From Thermodesulfobacterium sp. (GTDB taxonomy: Bacteria; Desulfobacterota; Thermodesulfobacteria; Thermodesulfobacteriales; Thermodesulfobacteriaceae), in NCBI GenBank assembly GCA_017656385.1, contig JACDNX010000006.1, positions 52,344-116,343 of the forward strand: 64,000 nucleotides of DNA, in the 5' to 3' direction. Shown piece by piece: positions 1 through 11,884 of the stretch. The notes beneath the pieces are model-generated. The model was not told where the DNA came from and did not search any database. It was given only the letters and a program-made list of their open reading frames with translations. The position numbers and the translations under genes were made by a program. Positions within the stretch are counted from its first letter, which is position 1. Every line of letters starts with the position of its first letter.

Positions 1-2
1 TT

Positions 3-116
3 ATTAAAGAAGCTCAAACTTCTACTTCCCATGAAACATTAACCTTTATCGCTGAACAACTTCTCAATCTGCTTATGCTAAAACAAAGAGGACTGTTTCT
101 TAAACAGCAAATGTAA
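3..116 (+). CDS. 3' end of an unidentified protein (truncated by window edge)
   Basis: An open frame enters at the left edge and ends with TAA at 114-116, giving 37 C-terminal residues (…HETLTFIAEQLLNLLMLKQ…) that look like an amphipathic helix rich in Leu and Gln. This is loosely like the C-terminal helix of TrbJ/VirB5-type conjugation proteins, but 37 residues cannot establish that. The gene converges on the HDOD gene that follows; the 62 bases between hold no clear hairpin. The function is unknown. Confidence 0.4.
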   Translation: MKEAQTSTSHETLTFIAEQLLNLLMLKQRGLFLKQQM

Positions 117-178
117 TTTTTAAAACTTTAAAACCTTATTAAACTTTTAAAACCGGTGTGGTACGGTATAATCTTGGC

Positions 179-1762
179 TTAACTTTGGATGTTATTAATT
201 TCTTTATCTATTACCAGAGACAAAATTCTCTTTTGACCTCTTAGTTTTAATATATCAATTCCGCTTTTTAATGTATTTAAAATATTTTCTAACTGAGGCT
301 CAGTTTTCGGATCAAGTTGTGAAGGATCATAAGAGATAACAGCTATATAAGGAGAATAAACAGTGTTATATTTTTGATAAAAGGTTTTTTCTATAATTCT
401 TAAAAGCTTTCTTGCAACTACCATAGCACCAAATAAAGGAGTTTCTGGCAAGATTACAGCAAACTGCTCAGGTTTAGAAAGTTTTGCCACTATATCAACT
501 CTTCTCAGATTTTTAAAAAATTCTTGTGCCAGAAGTTTTAAAATGTTTTCTTCCTCCTCCACCCCATAAAGCTCTGTTATTTGAGAAAATTTATCTATTT
601 CTATCAAAAGAATGCTCACAATTCTTCTATATCTTTTAGCCCTTAAAAGCTCCTCTTTTAACCTCTTTAAAAAGTAGGACTCGTTATAAAGCCCTGTTAG
701 AGGATCTAAAATAGAACCCTCTTCAAGCTTTTTCTTTAAAGTTTCTATTTCTTCAATAAGAATTTCCTTTTCTCTGGTGACTTTTGCCAGTTCATCCTGA
801 TACAATTCTATAAGATTTTCTTCTTTTTTCTTTTGCTCTTCAAGTTTTTTAATTTGTATTTTTAATTTTTCCTCTTGTAATTTAATCCATTTAGTATAGG
901 GAGTGAGAAGATGGTCTTTATAGTTAAAGGTTTCATAAAAAATATTTGTCCATTCAGGAAGAGAATCCAGTAAATTTTCTATTTGAGAATCATTTAAGTT
1001 AAAATGGGTTTTGCCAAAGTTTTTGAAATCTTTAAATTTTCTTTCTCTATTTACACTAAAGTAACAGCCTACACCGAGATCTATAAAATTTAAAAATTTT
1101 ACATCTTCAAAAATTTCAGGAGGAATTTCCTCAGGTAAATCAGGAAACCAATGATGATAGTGGATGTTAAGCACAAATCTTCGAGGGAAATTGTAGAATT
1201 CAAAATATTCGCTACCTATAGTAGCATGGTCAACTTCAAAAACTTCTCTTTCTGCCTGGCAAAGAGTTTTGCCCAGTTTTTTAAGTTTAAGGACTTTTAA
1301 ATAGCCTTCAGGAAACAAAGAATATAGAACAATTATGCCAAAATCCATAAGATATGAAGAAATGTGTAAATGAGAAGGATAAGTTTCAAATTTAGAAGCA
1401 CATATAAAAGAAAAACAGAGATTGGCAATAGCTCTTGCCCAAAACAGAGAAAAGCTGAATTCATTAAAGGTAACTTTGCTTAATTTTGTAGAAACATAAC
1501 TCAGAACCAGAATTTTTACCAGATCCTCTCCAAGAATTAATAAAGCCATTCTTACATTTTGAACAGGTGGGTTGTCTTTTCTATATTTTGGCTGATTAGC
1601 TACTGAAAGAATAAGAGAAGAAAGCTCTTGATTTTGATTTATAAGTTCCAGAAATTCTCTTTCTGATTTTAATAAAAGAGTTTCTAAAATTTCTCTAACT
1701 GTTTTAGGGAGAGGGATTAACGGTCTTTGAGAAAGTTTTAACAGTCTGTCTATCTCTCCCAT
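179..1762 (-). CDS. HDOD domain protein with degenerate GGDEF domain
   Basis: This 527-residue cytoplasmic signalling protein has three parts. Residues about 10-230 form an HDOD domain (an HD-related fold without its own obvious HD metal motif). Residues about 293-350 form a Lys/Glu-rich coiled coil. Residues about 353-515 form a GGDEF-type domain, opened by the usual DPLTGLYN motif (353-360). The signature position reads KPEQF (430-434) instead of GGDEF, so diguanylate cyclase activity is unlikely and the domain probably acts as a regulatory or binding module. HDOD proteins usually take part in motility, biofilm or stress signalling. The gene stands alone, divergent from proA across about 110 bases. 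There is no signal peptide or membrane segment. Confidence 0.85.
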   Translation of the reverse strand: MGEIDRLLKLSQRPLIPLPKTVREILETLLLKSEREFLELINQNQELSSLILSVANQPKYRKDNPPVQNVRMALLILGEDLVKILVLSYVSTKLSKVTFNEFSFSLFWARAIANLCFSFICASKFETYPSHLHISSYLMDFGIIVLYSLFPEGYLKVLKLKKLGKTLCQAEREVFEVDHATIGSEYFEFYNFPRRFVLNIHYHHWFPDLPEEIPPEIFEDVKFLNFIDLGVGCYFSVNRERKFKDFKNFGKTHFNLNDSQIENLLDSLPEWTNIFYETFNYKDHLLTPYTKWIKLQEEKLKIQIKKLEEQKKKEENLIELYQDELAKVTREKEILIEEIETLKKKLEEGSILDPLTGLYNESYFLKRLKEELLRAKRYRRIVSILLIEIDKFSQITELYGVEEEENILKLLAQEFFKNLRRVDIVAKLSKPEQFAVILPETPLFGAMVVARKLLRIIEKTFYQKYNTVYSPYIAVISYDPSQLDPKTEPQLENILNTLKSGIDILKLRGQKRILSLVIDKEINNIQS

Positions 1763-1871
1763 TTTTCCTTATTTAGGTTAAAATAATTTAGTTAATAATA
1801 GCAAATGTTTTTTATTTTTGAAGAAGTTTGGGTAGATTTTGTATCAAAATTGATATAAAGGAGGGAAAAAA

Positions 1872-3137
1872 ATGGGTGAAGAACAGCTTAAAGAAATGGT
1901 TTTTGATATGGCAAAAAGAGCTAAAATAGCTTCCAAAGATCTAATTATACTTTCTTCTCATACAAAAAACGAAGTATTAAAAAGAGTGGCTCAAAAGTTA
2001 AGAGAAAAAAAAGAAGAGCTTAAAAAGATTAATGAGAAAGATGTAAACCAAGCAATAATTCAGGGCCATACCAAAGCTTTTATTGATAGATTAACCCTTA
2101 CAGACAAGATAATAGAAGGAATGGCTAAAGGATTGGAAGAAGTTGCGATGCTTCCTGATCCAGTTGGAGAGGTAGTGAAGATGTGGAAAAGACCTAATGG
2201 ACTCTGGGTTGGTAAAATGAGGATACCACTGGGAGTAATAGCTATGATTTATGAAAGCAGACCAAATGTTACCATAGATGCAGCTGGGCTTTGTTTTAAA
2301 AGCGGAAATGCAGTGATTTTAAGAGGAGGAAAGGAGGCTTTAAATTCAAATGTAGCCTTAGGAGAAATTTTTAGAGAAACTCTAAAAGAGTTTAATATTT
2401 CAGAAGATGTGGTTCAGGTAGTTCCTACTCCAGATAGAAAACTCATGGAATACATGTTAGAACTGGAAGAATATATAGATCTTGTTATTCCAAGAGGTGG
2501 AGAAGGACTTATAAGATTTGTTACAGAAAAAGCAAGAATGCCAGTTATAAAACATTACAAGGGAGTTTGTCATGTATATATAGATGAAGAAGCAGATATT
2601 AAAAAGGCAAAAGAGATTGCAATTAATGCTAAATGTCAAAGACCAGGGGTTTGCAATGCAATGGAGACTCTTCTTGTGCACAAAAATATTGCAGAAAAAA
2701 TCTTACCAAGCTTAGGAGAAGAATACAAAAAATTTGGAGTAGAATTGAGAGGATGTCCTGAGACCTTAAAATATATACCTTGGGCAAAGCCAGCAACAGA
2801 AGAAGACTGGTATGCAGAATATCTGGATTTAATTTTAGCTATTAAAGTGGTAGAGGATATAGATTCAGCAATAGAACACATTTCTAAGTATGGAAGTAAC
2901 CACACAGAGGCTATAGTAACAGAAAATTATTCAAAGGCTATGAAATTTTTAAAAGAGGTTGATGCAAGTGTAGTGCTTGTTAATGCTTCAACAAGGTTTA
3001 ATGATGGTGGAGAACTTGGTCTTGGAGCAGAGATTGGTATTTCAACAACAAAAATGCATGCTTATGGTCCTATGGGACTTGAAGAGTTGACTACAACAAA
3101 GTTTATTGTTTTTGGAGATGGACAAATCAGAACTTAA
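1872..3137 (+). CDS. proA: Gamma-glutamyl phosphate reductase
   Basis: The enzyme catalyses the second step of proline synthesis, NADPH-dependent reduction of gamma-glutamyl phosphate to glutamate semialdehyde. The 421-residue product has the full family length and the aldehyde-dehydrogenase fold. The catalytic cysteine is in the CQRPGVCNAMETLLVH segment, and the ESRPNVTIDAAGL and FNDGGELGLGAEIGIST motifs are present. A strong ribosome site (AAAGGAGGG) lies just upstream of the ATG. It opens a long forward operon; its partner kinase proB is about 8.7 kb downstream in the same direction. nadD overlaps its end. A short dyad, TATCAA-AA-TTGATA (1842-1855), precedes the ribosome site. Confidence 0.97.
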   Translation: MGEEQLKEMVFDMAKRAKIASKDLIILSSHTKNEVLKRVAQKLREKKEELKKINEKDVNQAIIQGHTKAFIDRLTLTDKIIEGMAKGLEEVAMLPDPVGEVVKMWKRPNGLWVGKMRIPLGVIAMIYESRPNVTIDAAGLCFKSGNAVILRGGKEALNSNVALGEIFRETLKEFNISEDVVQVVPTPDRKLMEYMLELEEYIDLVIPRGGEGLIRFVTEKARMPVIKHYKGVCHVYIDEEADIKKAKEIAINAKCQRPGVCNAMETLLVHKNIAEKILPSLGEEYKKFGVELRGCPETLKYIPWAKPATEEDWYAEYLDLILAIKVVEDIDSAIEHISKYGSNHTEAIVTENYSKAMKFLKEVDASVVLVNASTRFNDGGELGLGAEIGISTTKMHAYGPMGLEELTTTKFIVFGDGQIRT

Positions 3138-3753
3138 AAAAATAGGTATCCTGGGGGGGACTTTTGACCCCCCGCATCTTGCTCATTTAAGAATAGCAGA
3201 AGAAGTAAGAGAAGCTTACCTCTTAGACAAGATTTTCTTTATCCCTGCAGGTGTTCCTCCTCATAAGAAGGATTACACTCTTACTCCTTTTAAAGAAAGA
3301 TTGAAAATGGTAGAGCTTGCAACTCAAGATAATACTTTTTTTGAAGTTTTAGATATAGAAAAGGATATAATACCTTCTTATACTTTGAAAACTCTGCAGA
3401 AATTAAAAGAAACTTATCCTGAAGTAGAAAAATTTCTCATCATAGGTTGGGACAGTTTTTGTGAATTTGAAACATGGTGGAATTATGAAAAAATTCCAAA
3501 CCTTGCAAATATTGTAGTAATTCCGAGAAAATTAAGCTCTTGGGAAGAAATTGAAGAGTATTTTCATAAAAAGGTCAAAGAACTTTGGACAGAAAAAAGA
3601 GCCCTTAACAGAGTATCCCTTTTTAAAACAAAAACCTTTGATATTTCAAGCACACTTATAAGAAGTTTGTGTAAAGAAGGAAAATCTATAAGATACCTTG
3701 TTCCAGATAGCGTGTTTTTTTATATTCAGGAAAGGGGTTTTTACAGATCATGA
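3118..3753 (+). CDS. nadD: Nicotinate-nucleotide adenylyltransferase
   Basis: It adenylates nicotinate mononucleotide to deamido-NAD in NAD synthesis. The N-terminal nucleotidyltransferase motif GGTFDPPHLAH and the C-terminal ISSTLIRS motif are both present, and the length (211 residues) is normal. The frame could open at a TTG (3106), which would add four residues with no ribosome site. I prefer the ATG at 3118, which places the conserved ILGGTF segment about ten residues in. The gene overlaps the end of proA by 20 bases and its own stop overlaps the mutS start as ATGA, so the three are probably translationally coupled. Confidence 0.95.
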   Translation: MDKSELKKIGILGGTFDPPHLAHLRIAEEVREAYLLDKIFFIPAGVPPHKKDYTLTPFKERLKMVELATQDNTFFEVLDIEKDIIPSYTLKTLQKLKETYPEVEKFLIIGWDSFCEFETWWNYEKIPNLANIVVIPRKLSSWEEIEEYFHKKVKELWTEKRALNRVSLFKTKTFDISSTLIRSLCKEGKSIRYLVPDSVFFYIQERGFYRS

Positions 3754-6353
3754 AAGGAAGTATAAAAGCTGAAATTACTCCCATGTTTAAGCAATATTTT
3801 GAAATCAAAAGTAAATACCCTGATGCTATATTGTTCTTTAGATTGGGAGACTTTTATGAAATGTTTTTTGAAGACGCAGAAACTGTATCACCACTTTTGG
3901 GTCTTGTTCTTACCAAAAGAGAAGCAGGCAAAAATTTAACAGCTCCTATGTGTGGAATTCCAGCAGATAAAAGTTCATTCTATATTCAGAAGCTTGTTGA
4001 TATGGGATTTAAAGTTGCTATTTGCGAACAGGTGGAAGACCCTGCAGAAGCAAAAGGTCTGGTAAGAAGAGAAGTTGTAAAAATATACACTCCCGGATTG
4101 CTTGTAGATCTTGATTCACTTTCAGAAAAAGACAAAAACTACTTGGCAAGCCTTTTTATAGAAAAAAAAGCAGGCTTAAGTTTTTTAGAGCTTTCCTGTG
4201 GAGAATTTATTTTTACAGAACTTCAAAAGGATGTAATACTTTCTGAGATATTAAAAAGAGAACCAAGGGAAATAATATTAAATAAAAATTTAGAAAACTC
4301 AGAAATTGTAAAGCTACTAAAACAGAACCTTCCAAAGGTGCATTTAAGTTTTGTAGAAGAAAGATTTTTTAAAAAAGAGAGTTTAAAAGAGCTTTATTTA
4401 GAGTATTTTGAGAGACATAGGTATGAAGAGGGTCTTAAAGCAGCTAATGCAATTCTGGAATATCTAAAAATTTATCAGCCCCATCTGGTAGATAAAATAG
4501 AACATCCACAGTTTTATTATCCAGAAGAATTTTTATTTTTGGATGAAGCAACAAAGAGAAATCTCGAGCTGATAAAAAATCTCTGGGACGGGAGTGAAAA
4601 GTTTTCTTTATTCTGGGTTCTTGATAGAACTCAAACTCCTATGGGAGCAAGGTTATTAAAAGAATGGATACTTTATCCATTAAAAGACATTAAAAAAATT
4701 CAGCAAAGGCAGGAGATAGTTAGGTTTTTTGTAGAGAATAAATCTTTAAGAGAAGATTTAAAGAAGATTTTAAAAAAAATTTCAGATCTTGAAAGGTTAA
4801 GCACAAGATGTGCATTGAAACTGGTTAATCCTAAGGAACTGAGATTATTAAGAGAAAGCTTAAAACACCTTCCAGAAATAAAAAAAATATTAGAAAAAGA
4901 AAAACCTCTTAAATATCCTAAAAAACTAAAAGAAATTTTAGATAACATAGATGAATTTTCAGAGCTTTATACAATCTTAAATGACTGGCTTGTTGATGAT
5001 CCACCTCCAACCTTAAAAGAAGGAGGGATAATAAAAAGAGGAGTTAGTGCTGAACTTGATGAACTTTTTGATTTAAAAGAGAATGCTATTTATTATCTTT
5101 CTGAGCTGGAAAAAAATGAAAGACAAAAAAACGATATTCCAACTTTAAGAATAGGGTATAACAAAGTTTTTGGTTATTATTTTGAAGTATCTAAAAGCTA
5201 TTTAAAAAAGGTGCCTTCATACTTTGAAAGAAAGCAAACTTTAACAAATGTAGAAAGATTTATAACTCCTCAACTAAAAGAACTTGAGAACAAAATTCTT
5301 TCCGCTGAGGAGAAAATAAAAAACTTGGAATATGAGCTATTTTTGAAACTAAGGGAAAGGGTTGCTTCATATAAAGAAAAGCTTCAAAACACTGCAAAGG
5401 CCTTAGCAGAGCTTGATGTCTTTATCTCTTTATCTCAAGTAGCTGTGGAAAACGATTATGTAATACCAGAAATAGTTGAAGAACAGATCCTTGATATAGA
5501 AGAAGGAAGACATCCGGTTTTAGAAAAGATTCAAGGCAAAGAAAATTTTGTTCCCAATTCTTTAAAAATGGATAAGGAAGATGCTCAATTTTTGATTATT
5601 ACAGGACCAAATATGGGTGGAAAATCCACTTTTTTAAGACAAAATGCATTAATAGTAATCATGGCTCAAATGGGTAGTTTTGTCCCTGCAAGTTTTGCCA
5701 AAATAGGTGTTTTTGACAAAATTTTTACTCGTGTGGGAGCAGGAGATGAACTGATAAGAGGAAAAAGCACTTTTATGGTTGAAATGAGTGAATGTGCATA
5801 CATTTTGAAAAATGTGTCTTCTAAAAGTTTGGTTATCCTTGATGAAGTAGGAAGAGGAACAAGTACTTTTGATGGAATGGCACTTGCCTGGGCTATAGCA
5901 GAAAACTTATATCAAAAAAAAGCCTTTACACTACTTGCAACACACTACTTTGAACTTACAGAACTTGCAAAGACTTACTCAGGAATAAAAAATTACCATG
6001 TAACTGTTAAAGAGTGGAACGAAGAAGTGATATTTTTATACAAAGTTTTACCAGGGGTTGCTAATCAGTCTTATGGAATTGAAGTTGCTAAATTAGCAGG
6101 AATTCCTCAAGAAGTGGTTGACAGAGCAAGGGAAATACTTTATAAATTAGAGAGCAAAAATTTAAAGGAAAATAAAGAATTAACAGTATTTCCTAAAAAG
6201 GTTTTACAATTATCTATATTTGAAATGACAAATCCTATAATTGAAAAAATCAAAAGTCTTAATATAGAAGAAATGACCCCAATTTCAGCTCTGAATTTTC
6301 TTTGGGAGGTAAAAAAAGAATTAGTAGAAAAAGAAAAAAAGGAAAATAAATGA
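3750..6353 (+). CDS. mutS: DNA mismatch repair protein MutS
   Basis: This mismatch-recognition ATPase has 867 residues. The N-terminal clamp carries the mismatch-wedge motif in GDFYEMF. The connector, core and helical clamp regions follow. The C-terminal ABC-type ATPase has Walker A GPNMGGKST and Walker B LVILDEVGRGTSTFDG. Length and domain order are those of MutS1, not MutS2 (no Smr domain). It is joined by 4-base ATGA overlaps to nadD before and the amidase after. No mutL is in the window. Confidence 0.97.
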   Translation: MKGSIKAEITPMFKQYFEIKSKYPDAILFFRLGDFYEMFFEDAETVSPLLGLVLTKREAGKNLTAPMCGIPADKSSFYIQKLVDMGFKVAICEQVEDPAEAKGLVRREVVKIYTPGLLVDLDSLSEKDKNYLASLFIEKKAGLSFLELSCGEFIFTELQKDVILSEILKREPREIILNKNLENSEIVKLLKQNLPKVHLSFVEERFFKKESLKELYLEYFERHRYEEGLKAANAILEYLKIYQPHLVDKIEHPQFYYPEEFLFLDEATKRNLELIKNLWDGSEKFSLFWVLDRTQTPMGARLLKEWILYPLKDIKKIQQRQEIVRFFVENKSLREDLKKILKKISDLERLSTRCALKLVNPKELRLLRESLKHLPEIKKILEKEKPLKYPKKLKEILDNIDEFSELYTILNDWLVDDPPPTLKEGGIIKRGVSAELDELFDLKENAIYYLSELEKNERQKNDIPTLRIGYNKVFGYYFEVSKSYLKKVPSYFERKQTLTNVERFITPQLKELENKILSAEEKIKNLEYELFLKLRERVASYKEKLQNTAKALAELDVFISLSQVAVENDYVIPEIVEEQILDIEEGRHPVLEKIQGKENFVPNSLKMDKEDAQFLIITGPNMGGKSTFLRQNALIVIMAQMGSFVPASFAKIGVFDKIFTRVGAGDELIRGKSTFMVEMSECAYILKNVSSKSLVILDEVGRGTSTFDGMALAWAIAENLYQKKAFTLLATHYFELTELAKTYSGIKNYHVTVKEWNEEVIFLYKVLPGVANQSYGIEVAKLAGIPQEVVDRAREILYKLESKNLKENKELTVFPKKVLQLSIFEMTNPIIEKIKSLNIEEMTPISALNFLWEVKKELVEKEKKENK

Positions 6354-8611
6354 AAAAATTTGTCAGCTATATTCTTATTGCGATATTATTGAGCTTTCAT
6401 TTTTTTATTTTTAATCCTTTAGAACTCTTAGCTGTCTCCTCAAATAAAAAAGCCAGTTCCAAGGAATACATATACTATCGGGTTAGGAGGGGGGACACGT
6501 TAGGAGAGATAGCAAGAAGGTATGGTACGACGGTTAGTCAGTTGAGGAAGTGGAATGGGATAAGGGGAGATAGGATATATGTGGGGCAGAGGCTGATAGT
6601 GGGGATAAAGGAGGAGAAGAGGGTATCGAAAGGAGTTAAATACATATACTATCGAGTTAGGAGAGGGGACACGTTAGGAGAGATAGCGAGAAGGTACGGT
6701 ACGACAGTTAGTCAGTTGAGGAAGTGGAATGGGATAAGGGGAGATAGGATATATGTGGGGCAGAGGCTGATAGTAGGGATAAGGGAGGAGAAGGGGGTAT
6801 CAAAAGGTATTAAGAGAAAAGAGGCTAAGGTTGAAAAGGTAGCAGGTATAACAAGGAAGATAAGTTACATATACTATCGAGTTAGGAGAGGGGACACCTT
6901 AGGGGAGATAGCAAGAAGGTATGGTACGACAGTTAGTCAGTTGAGGAGGTGGAATGGATTAAGGGGTGACAGGATATATGTGGGGCAGAGGTTAATAGTA
7001 GGGATAAGGGAGGAGATAATAAAGAAAGAAACAATAAAAGAAGTTTCAGATACAGAAAAGATTTTTTCTGAGCTTGAAAAAGAATATGAAAAACTTTTTT
7101 CTACTTCTAAAACACCAAGAACAAAATGGCTGGAACTTATAAATAAATACAGAAGGCTTTACTTGTTATATCCTGGGAGTAAAACAGCTCCTAAAGCAAT
7201 ATTAAAAACAGCAAATATATATTTTCATCTTTACAAGACTTTTTCAAACAAAGAGGATCTTAATGAAGCTATAGAAAGATACTACTTTTTGATAGATAAC
7301 TATGTTGAGACCCCTCAAGCAGAGGAATCTTATTACAGGCTAATTCAAATTTATAAAGAAGAGTTAAAAAGTGAAGAAAATGCAGAAAAGCTAAAAAAAG
7401 AGTTTAAGTTAAAGTTTCCTAAGAGTTTATACTTGGCTAAACTTGAAGAAAAAAAAGAAAAAAAGGAAAAGTCTAAAGGGGATACCAAAGAGAAGACCAG
7501 CTTGTCTAAGTTTAGAAAGGTATTAGAGGTTCATCCGGTTACTGGCGAAGATTACAGTAGAGTAATTATTAATATTTCTGATAACTTTGAATATCAGGCT
7601 AATATATTAAAGGGCACTAAGGATAAACCTCCAAGGATATATGTAGACATTTATCCTGCTGTGCTTGATAGCAAAGTTCCCAAGGAGATCAAGATAAAAG
7701 ATGCGTTATTAACAAAAGTTAGGGTAGCTCAGTTTGATGAAAAGACAGTAAGGGTTGTTTTGGATCTGAGTAGCTTGACTTCTTATAAAATCTTCAAGTT
7801 AAGAGATCCGTATCAATTAGTTTTAGATCTTATAGGAAAAGAAAAAGTTATAACAAGACAAGGAAAAGATGAAAAGTATATAAATTTAGCTCGTCAATTT
7901 GGGCTCGGCATAAAAAGAATAGTTATAGATCCAGGACACGGGGGGAAAGATCCAGGTGCTGTAGGGCCAAGAGGACTTGAGGAAAAGGATGTAACTTTGA
8001 GGTTGGCAAAAATATTAGCTCAAAAATTAAAAGAAAGGCTAAAATTAGAAGTGCTTTTAACAAGAACTTATGATAAATTCATTCCTTTAATTCAGAGGCC
8101 AGCTATAGCCAATAGTAAGAAGGCGGATATATTTATTTCTCTTCATACCAATGCTTCTCCAGATCCAAAGGCACATGGTGTAGAAACCTATTATCTCAAT
8201 TTTACTACAGATCCGGAAGCAATGAGGGTTGCAGCTTTAGAAAATGCGGCTACTGAAAAATCTTTAAGTGATTTGCAAGATTTGATAAAAGCAATTTTGG
8301 CAAACACAAAACTCTCAGAATCAAGATTGCTTGCAGAGAAAGTGCAAGAACAGCTGGTAAAAACTTTAAGTAGATACTATCCTGATACTGTAAATAGAGG
8401 AGTAAGGTATGCTCCATTTCTTGTTCTTGTCGGCACAAGAATGCCTGCAATTCTTGTTGAGGTAGGTTTTATAACTAATTCAAAAGAAGAAAGAAGATTA
8501 AGAGATTCTCATTATCTGGAAATGGTTGCAGAAGGGATAGCTAAAGGGGTAGAGATTTACCTTCAGAGTTTAAAATTTTCTCAAACTTATTATCATGATA
8601 AAAAATCCTAA
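6350..8611 (+). CDS. Triple-LysM, AMIN-domain N-acetylmuramoyl-L-alanine amidase
   Basis: This predicted secreted cell-wall hydrolase (753 residues) cleaves the amide bond between MurNAc and the stem peptide. An N-terminal signal or anchor segment (about residues 4-30) is followed by three LysM modules at about 40-89, 98-147 and 173-222. A helical, TPR-like region covers about 235-365 and an AMIN domain about 385-495. A zinc-dependent Amidase_3 domain fills the rest (VIDPGHGGKDPGA near 525, LHTNA, and the catalytic-Glu region LVEVGFITN near 703). The three LysM coding units are nearly identical at DNA level and much richer in G than the rest of the gene. AmiC-type enzymes act in daughter-cell separation, and AMIN usually targets them to the envelope. 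The start overlaps the mutS stop. Confidence 0.93.
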   Translation: MKKFVSYILIAILLSFHFFIFNPLELLAVSSNKKASSKEYIYYRVRRGDTLGEIARRYGTTVSQLRKWNGIRGDRIYVGQRLIVGIKEEKRVSKGVKYIYYRVRRGDTLGEIARRYGTTVSQLRKWNGIRGDRIYVGQRLIVGIREEKGVSKGIKRKEAKVEKVAGITRKISYIYYRVRRGDTLGEIARRYGTTVSQLRRWNGLRGDRIYVGQRLIVGIREEIIKKETIKEVSDTEKIFSELEKEYEKLFSTSKTPRTKWLELINKYRRLYLLYPGSKTAPKAILKTANIYFHLYKTFSNKEDLNEAIERYYFLIDNYVETPQAEESYYRLIQIYKEELKSEENAEKLKKEFKLKFPKSLYLAKLEEKKEKKEKSKGDTKEKTSLSKFRKVLEVHPVTGEDYSRVIINISDNFEYQANILKGTKDKPPRIYVDIYPAVLDSKVPKEIKIKDALLTKVRVAQFDEKTVRVVLDLSSLTSYKIFKLRDPYQLVLDLIGKEKVITRQGKDEKYINLARQFGLGIKRIVIDPGHGGKDPGAVGPRGLEEKDVTLRLAKILAQKLKERLKLEVLLTRTYDKFIPLIQRPAIANSKKADIFISLHTNASPDPKAHGVETYYLNFTTDPEAMRVAALENAATEKSLSDLQDLIKAILANTKLSESRLLAEKVQEQLVKTLSRYYPDTVNRGVRYAPFLVLVGTRMPAILVEVGFITNSKEERRLRDSHYLEMVAEGIAKGVEIYLQSLKFSQTYYHDKKS
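6467..7015 (+). repeat. Three 150-bp near-identical LysM-coding repeats
   Basis: The units are 6467-6616, 6641-6790 and 6866-7015, each exactly 150 bp. By eye, units 1 and 2 differ at about 7 sites and units 2 and 3 at about 10, mostly synonymous G/A or C/T changes. The short linker after unit 1 (6617-6640) is also repeated after unit 2. The units use GGG/AGG-rich codons and are clearly more GC-rich than the AT-rich flanks. This fits recent tandem duplication or continuing gene conversion. Confidence 0.95.
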
Positions 8612-9783
8612 GGTTCTTTATGGAGTAGAGAGGTTTTTTAAGGAAGAAATATTTAAAAGGTATCAGAAAAAGAGAGCTGCACTTCTTTGCAACCAAGCTT
8701 CTGTAGATTACAAATTTACCCCGGTTTTTATTCTTTTTAAGGAATATTTTAAAAAATATTTTAAGTTTATATTTTCTCCTCAGCATGGTCTTTTTTCAGA
8801 AAAGCAGGCAAATATGATAGGTTCAGAAGATGAGATAGAACCTTTCACTCAAACTCCTGTGGTGAGTCTTTACGGTCCAAGGCTTAAACCAGAAGATGAG
8901 CATTTGGACGAAATAGATGTAGTTTTTGTTGATTTACAGGAAGTGGGGTGTAGGGTTTACACTTACATATGGAGTTTATATCTTTTAATGGAGGCTTGTC
9001 AGAAGAAAGGGAAAAAGCTGATAGTTTTAGACAGACCAAATCCAATTGGTTCTCAAATTGAAGGACCACTTTTAGAGCCTTCATATCGTTCTTTTGTGGG
9101 AATGGACATATTGCCTATGAGGCATGGTCTAACCATAGGAGAGCTGGCAATTTTGTTTAAAAATCGCAACTTTCCACACCTTGATTTGGAAATTGTAAAA
9201 ATGAAAGGATATAAGAGAAGATTTTTATACCCTGAAATTGGACGCTCTTGGATTTTTCCATCTCCCAATATACCTACCTGGGATACGGCGCTTGTTTATC
9301 CGGGTCAGGTCTTGCTGGAAGGAACAAACCTCTCAGAGGGAAGAGGTACCATCAGCCCTTTTTTAATTTTCGGGGCTCCTTACTTAAAACTTGAAAGATT
9401 GACTTCTCTCTTTCAAAATATTTTTAAACTGGAAAGAGATGGATTTATTTTAAGACCTGTTGCTTTTGAGCCAGTTTTTGATAAGTGGAAAGAAAAGAGA
9501 TGCTATGGATTTCAAATACATGTTTTTGATTACCATAAATTCAAACCAGTAAAAACAACACTTTTAATACTTAAAGTTATTAAGGAAAATTATGAAGAAT
9601 TTGAATTTATAGAGGGTCCTTACGAGTTTGAGGTAAGAAAAAAACCTATAGAGATTCTTATTGGAAACTCACAAATATTGAAATGGTTGGAAGGAGATAA
9701 AGAAATTGACCTTGATTTTTACCTGTATTATAATTTAAAAAACTACCTGGAAGAAATAGAATCCTGTAAACTTTATAAGTCTA

Positions 9784-9791
<8 letters not shown>
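8595..9791 (+). CDS. namZ: NamZ-type exo-beta-N-acetylmuramidase (DUF1343)
   Basis: The 398-residue product matches the DUF1343/YbbC family, characterised as NamZ, which releases MurNAc from the non-reducing end of muropeptides. Recognisable segments are SPQHGLFSE, FVDLQEVGCRVYTY, LDRPNPIG, LPMRHGLTIGELA and WIFPSPNIPTW. The start overlaps the amidase stop by 17 bases, so the two are probably co-translated, and both act on peptidoglycan. Many NamZ proteins are secreted, but no signal peptide is visible here (it starts MIKNPKVLYG), so a cytoplasmic recycling role is possible. This is an inference. Confidence 0.87.
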
Positions 9792-11840
<2,049 letters not shown>

Positions 11841-11884
11841 ACGAGTTTTTAATATACCACATAGGAGTATAATAAAAAACAGTT

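Noticed and set aside
167..172. Perfect TATAAT near the left edge as a forward promoter
   Set aside because: No acceptable -35 is found 16-18 bases upstream, and it would only drive antisense RNA into the HDOD gene.
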